Assembly (NCBI GenBank): GCA_019009955.1
Contig: CM032228.1
Span: 98,646,501-98,710,500 of the forward strand
Direction: 5' to 3'
DNA length: 64,000 bases
From: Riptortus pedestris
Lineage: Eukaryota > Arthropoda > Insecta > Hemiptera > Alydidae
Below, one piece after another: positions 59,370 to 64,000 of this stretch; the stretch's first letter is position 1, and every line of letters begins with the position of its first letter. The notes under the pieces are model-generated. The model did not search any database, was not told the DNA's origin, and saw only the letters and a program-made list of their open reading frames with translations. The position numbers and the translations under genes are program-made.

Positions 59370-61541
59370 CATAAATATATATTTGTCTGTTAACACTCTA
59401 GATGCGCAATTTTTGTTTAATCGTTACCAAACTCGGTATTTAATCGTTTTTTTTTTTTTTTGTAAAAAGAAAGATAAAGTTCGTTAACGGCTGAAATCGG
59501 AATTCATATTAACAATAAGCTGTTACTTCATTACAAGGTTAGATACCAAATATTGTTTTCATTGAACTCTTACTTTGTGAGATATATGCAAATACGTTCT
59601 GTAGACCCCCCCCCCCTTATTTTGTTCTTGGATTAGATTACTACAATTTTATTGATTGAGGCAAAAATGATTCTGATTCATTACAAATTACAGCACAAGC
59701 TTTAGTTAATTGTTTTCAATAAAATTAATATGTTATATTCAGATATATTTCGTTAATTGTTTGTCTTTCCGGCGTCATGAGGTTGGCTAGTCTGTTTATT
59801 TACAATTCAGCCGCTTTCCATTGTTGAGCTTACTAACGTGTATTGTAAATTGACTGAAAGATTTCTCATTGCCGTTTGTATTTATTCACTTAACATTCAC
59901 GGTAGTGTTATCTGTATGTATATTTATCTATTGTAAACCTTCGCGTGGGAAATCTGCTTAGTTTACGCAGCCCCTGCGTGACGGACTTTTAGTATTAAAG
60001 AACTTGGAAAACCTACCCACATTCCTAGCTCCAATCGTTCCATAAGACTCCTCCCAGCCATTTCTTAAATACTTCTTTAAAACCCACCTGAATCGGATTT
60101 ATTAATTTAAATTCCATAAGAACATTGAACTTTTTCGGGAAAAGTGATTTCCGTTTTGAACGCTTCACATTTCAATAAGGTCTTAGTAAAGTAAACCAGT
60201 AAAACTACAGCAAAGTGTTCGATTTGGAATAGGAATTTTATTTAGTGACGAACTCACTAAATATTTACCTTAGATCTTGGCTAGAAAAAGGATGGTAATT
60301 TGTTAGATAACTCGTCTATATTAGCCTCAGTAGTTCAACGTTCACTTTAACAAGTGACAATAACATCTCTTTCTCGAAATGATTAGCAGCCTGAACGTGG
60401 CTTTAAACCCACCTTCCCAATACATTATTTGATATCCTGAACTCCTACTTACTTGATGGATACATTTGCTGTGTAAGAAGAGCATCATACTCTTGGTGTT
60501 AAACGTGCTCGGTACCTTAATCCAACCATAGGAAGATTTTTCTATGATACCCAAACTCCTATCTTCCAATATCAACTTTCAATTTACGGCCCTTTTTCAA
60601 TTAATAGAAGAATGGTTTATAAATAGCTTATTAACATTAATGAAAGCAAATTACTACACAAGATTCTCCATTGATCATGGTCATCTTTTATCATTTATCA
60701 AAAACAGGGTATTACATTTTTGCTTAAGCCTTGTGAAAAACTTTATACCTATCTTCAATTACCTAAACCAAATTATATTAAAGTGTAATTCTTAAATTTT
60801 ATAATGATGAAGACGAACATAAGGAGTCTAAATTTCCAACATTGGAAGATCCGAGCTACAGACTGCCATGGATTTCTGTGAAGTGGTGGTAGAGAATCAG
60901 GTCCTGCAACGAAGTACGTAATACGAAAACTATAGATTGTTGTATTTTTCCTCAACTTGAAAGGGTTTATTAACAGTTCTAATACAACATCAAGTTATTA
61001 GTCATTATGGAACAATTTCCTGCTTTTAGTAGCAATATGGCTAGACACTCATCTACCTTCTAGGTGTCACGGTCCTTGAATTTGGCTCACAACTTATACA
61101 ATTCGTTCTGATAAGCAGCCATGAATTTTAAACTATGGATTCCCTGATGCCCTAAGCCCTACCACAATTCTGTTCTATAACTGGGCTAATAATCTTTCCG
61201 TTACCTGGGCGATTCTGTTCTCGCTAAATTTTGAAATATATTACTCAACTTTTAGTATTAAAGAACTTGGTCATCATTTATCATTGTCGAAAACAGGGTA
61301 TTACATTTTTGCTTAAGCGAGGTGAAAAACTTTATACCTATCTTCAATTACCTAAAGCAAATTAGGTAGTAAGGTAGGTTAAGTGTAATTCTTAAATTTT
61401 ATAATGATGAAGACGAACATACGGAGTCTAAATTTCCAACATTGGAAGATCCGAGCTGCAGACTGCCATGGATTTCTGTGAAGTGGTGGTAGAGAATCAG
61501 GTCCTGCAACTAAGTACGTAATACGAATACTGTAGATTGTT
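58484..61541 (+). repeat. Block of nested local duplications
   Basis: Segment A (58,484-58,812) recurs at 60,946-61,270 and in part at 59,083-59,206. Segment B (58,812-59,083, starting TTGGAAAACCTACCCAC) recurs at about 60,003-60,262. Segment C (60,676-60,945, with CAGACTGCCATGGATTTCTG) recurs at 61,270-61,541. Copies differ by few substitutions. A REP-A element has inserted in the partial A copy at 59,206. No coding function is recognised. Confidence 0.8.
59207..59992 (+). repeat. REP-A copy with defined insertion site
   Basis: Begins CAGATTTCCCTTAAAGGAAATC, has (TA)n at about 59,332-59,383, and ends CAGCCCCTGCGTGACGGA. CTTTTAG stands on both sides, and two uninterrupted copies of the host segment read AACTTTTAGTATTAAAG (58,792 and 61,247 areas), so the empty site is visible within the window. 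Confidence 0.85.
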
Positions 61542-62357
61542 GTCCTATAAGTCGTGTAATTTATAAAAACAAATTTTGAATATAATGAACATTGTAACAT
61601 ATTTGCATTTACTGACATTTTTGCTAAAATCAATAATTGTCCCGCGATTAATAATTGAAGAATGTATTAGTACATAATCGACATACGTCAATAGGTGGAA
61701 TATGATTTCAATTGGAAAGAAGTACGGAGGTAATCGTAAAGTGTATTGTCATTAGGTATTCAATATTTCTTGATAATTAAAACTCATAATAGCTTTAGTT
61801 ATGTTACATGAACTCTGCTGTTGTTTTGATTCAACCGTGTGCGTGTTTACAAGCATTCAGAAATATTTTATTTGTTACCCTCTTCAGGCCTGTATTCATA
61901 ATTCATTGAGGGTTGAATATAGTTTTTTGGAGTCTTGCCAAACTGTCTTTCCAACGCCACACGTATGACAAGGGTATCTGAGTTCAGCAGGAGTTTTAAC
62001 CTTTTCTCTGGTTATTCACCTTTTTCTTATATTCCTATATTTTCTCTTTATTTTATGTTTCTGGCAGTGTTACAGCTATGAAGATCATATGTATTTCGTA
62101 ATCTTTTTTAGTTTAAATCAATAGAAAAATTACTTCTAGTCACTTGTAATAAACCTCTACAACCACACCCAACAATCATTCTAGTTTCTTCTAGGTACAA
62201 TTCTGGCGCTATTGCTTTAGAAATAGTACGATAGCTATTGTTTGCCACATGAAAAAGATACACAATTCCTTCAACATTTCGCGAACCGTAGTAAATAGCA
62301 GTCAAAAACAAGATCAGTTTGAATTTAAAAATGTGGTATGTATGTATAATAAATATA

Positions 62358-62359
<2 letters not shown>
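61542..62359. other. No gene seen
   Basis: A 67-codon frame at 62,108-62,311 (minus) has a cysteine pair but no recognised domain. Confidence 0.5.
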
Positions 62360-62415
<56 letters not shown>

Positions 62416-62597
62416 TATATATAGGTAGATATAGATATATAGGAAATTAAATTTTCTATTGTATAAGTCCCCTACAGTTACCTGGCCCTTATGGAAAAAT
62501 AGGATGTATAATTGTACACATTGAAGCCTTGCTATAAAAAATACCCTCAATATTCAGCCTCTAATGGTTTTCCGAGCGAAGCCGGGTACCTTAGCGA

Positions 62598-62658
<61 letters not shown>
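62360..62658. repeat. Pair of (TA)n microsatellites around a GAAGCCGGGTACC motif
   Basis: TA tracts at about 62,361-62,430 and 62,598-62,658 flank about 170 bp that includes TTCCGAGCGAAGCCGGGTAC, resembling the end of an interspersed repeat. Confidence 0.75.
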
Positions 62659-64000
62659 GTTTTCTCTTTAACGACCGTAGTTTTTGAGATAGTCAAACTT
62701 ACGTAGTACAGTAACTCAAAATGACATGGGTTCAGGAGCTGAGAGAAAACGGGAATACTATAGTCAACCTCATAAAACAGTTAAAATAATTCGCTGGCAC
62801 AATGTATATCATTACGAGTCTTTTAGTTAGGCCATGGCTAGTTTCCCTAAAATAATCTTCAACGTAAATGCGTAAACTAGACATTTACTTGTAGTTCACT
62901 TCTTATTCAGAGACAAACAGTACACCATAGATGAATTGGCTTACAAAATAATGAATGAACGCTAGCTTTGTAGGCTACGATACGAGGCACAATTGAATTG
63001 ATGGAAAACACAAATATTCCTGGCCTTGAAAATGTCATTTGATGAGCTTTCCGAGACTAAAACTCCCAGTTTCCCCCTTCCAATATTTTTCCATAATGCA
63101 CTAATTTCCATTCTGAATAAAAGCGTTAGTTCTAGCCAATCTCTCAATATTTTCCGATCCCCTTAGGAGCTATTATTTTTAATGTGTCTATCTAGAAGAA
63201 AACGACCCTCAATCTCCACCAGTGCATTCATCTGGAATAAGGGCCGCTGATGATTCCATTGAAGAAAGAAATAATTTCATTCAATTTAAAAGAAGTTACG
63301 TAAATGAACCAATAAAATGAAGCAAGACCTTCTGAAAGGGCAGTGTCGTTGAGATAATTTGCTTGAAGAGAAAGAACGAAACGAAGGAGGAAACGAGTTA
63401 ACGAGATATTGTTGAATGTAAATGTTTTCCTAAGACAGAGACAAATGATTTATGAGGTAGTTGAAAAGGGCAAGCTTTTAGAGGAAGCATTTTTTGTTTT
63501 AATATTTTCGCCTTCTTAAATTGTTTTGCCACAACAGAATCTACATTTGAAGCCGATTAATCTGGCCTCGATTTGAAATCGCGAAAGAGTGTAATATTTA
63601 AAAATTAAAATCTAATTGCTGTCTTCACTGTTCGTAAATGATAACTTGGAAGAGATGTATTCGAATGTACGCCTACTCCTTCAAAAATATAAAGCACTGA
63701 GCACTTTAAATATATCATGTCATAATTCATAATCACTTCAGCATAAAAAAACTACTAAACACATATTTACAATTAAATGCATTTAACTAAAGTGATTAAT
63801 TAAAATAAACAAATAGACAAAATCGCATTAGTTAAAGTTCAAATAGACATGCGGAAATATGCTAAGAAAATCCCGTTCTCTTAAAGCGCAACTTACAACT
63901 GCTTTATTTTCTTTTTCCACAGACATTTATAATTCTTCACACTGATATGGACGGAATTTTGATTAATGGTTCGGCCACTAAATAAACTTATATTGAATAG
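62659..64000. other. No gene seen
   Basis: AT-rich to the end of the window, with only short frames and no repeat recognised. Confidence 0.55.

Noticed and set aside
59207..59992. REP-A as a Helitron
   Set aside because: There is a hairpin near the tail, but no TC start and no CTRR end can be fixed consistently across copies.

Overview
The window looks like a piece of an AT-rich arthropod nuclear genome. It has long (TA)n and (CT)n microsatellites, tRNA-derived SINEs, remnants of Penelope, mariner, PIF/Harbinger, hAT and non-LTR elements, and no host gene that I can recognise. I cannot name the species; crustacean or insect is an inference from the kinds of elements present.

The one gene-dense region is 12,139-19,976. 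I read it as a complete, 7,838-bp, virus-like Polinton/Maverick (adintovirus-like) element. It starts with AG and ends with CT, carries terminal inverted repeats (TIRs) of about 1.57 kb (left) and 1.91 kb (right), and is flanked by a perfect 6-bp target-site duplication, TACAAT (12,133-12,138 and 19,977-19,982). Between the TIRs, all on the minus strand and mostly overlapping by a few bases, lie virion-formation genes: a 23-residue-repeat protein, a phospholipase-A2-domain minor virion protein, an adenovirus-type cysteine protease, a penton-type minor capsid protein, a small ORF, a double-jelly-roll major capsid protein and a FtsK/HerA-type packaging ATPase. The capsid and ATPase genes are broken; the others are open. 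There is no protein-primed DNA polymerase B and no integrase, so the element is a non-autonomous, morphogenesis-only Polinton.

Each TIR holds a small unknown gene (114 codons) and a minisatellite of 158-182 bp units: four units on the left, six on the right. Every unit has an ATGAGTCAT palindrome (AP-1/Gcn4-type). A TGACGTCA (CRE-type) site lies just upstream of the TIR gene. Transcripts from the left TIR and from the internal minus-strand cluster converge at about 13,740, where poly(A) signals occur on both strands.

The rest is repeat-rich. About a dozen copies of one interspersed non-coding family (called REP-A here) occur from 3.3 kb to 60 kb, many with a (TA)n tract at the same internal position. 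Other remnants are: Penelope-like RT and GIY-YIG (about 640-1,890), PIF/Harbinger (25,931-26,881), a decayed multicopy invertebrate ORF family (30,580-31,440), a non-LTR 3' end (39,050-39,660), a hAT end (45,786-46,080), a tandem trimer (46,318-47,160), mariner (55,900-56,858) and a block of local duplications (58,484-61,541). Two adjacent long palindromes lie at 27,548-27,656 and another at 57,762-58,118.
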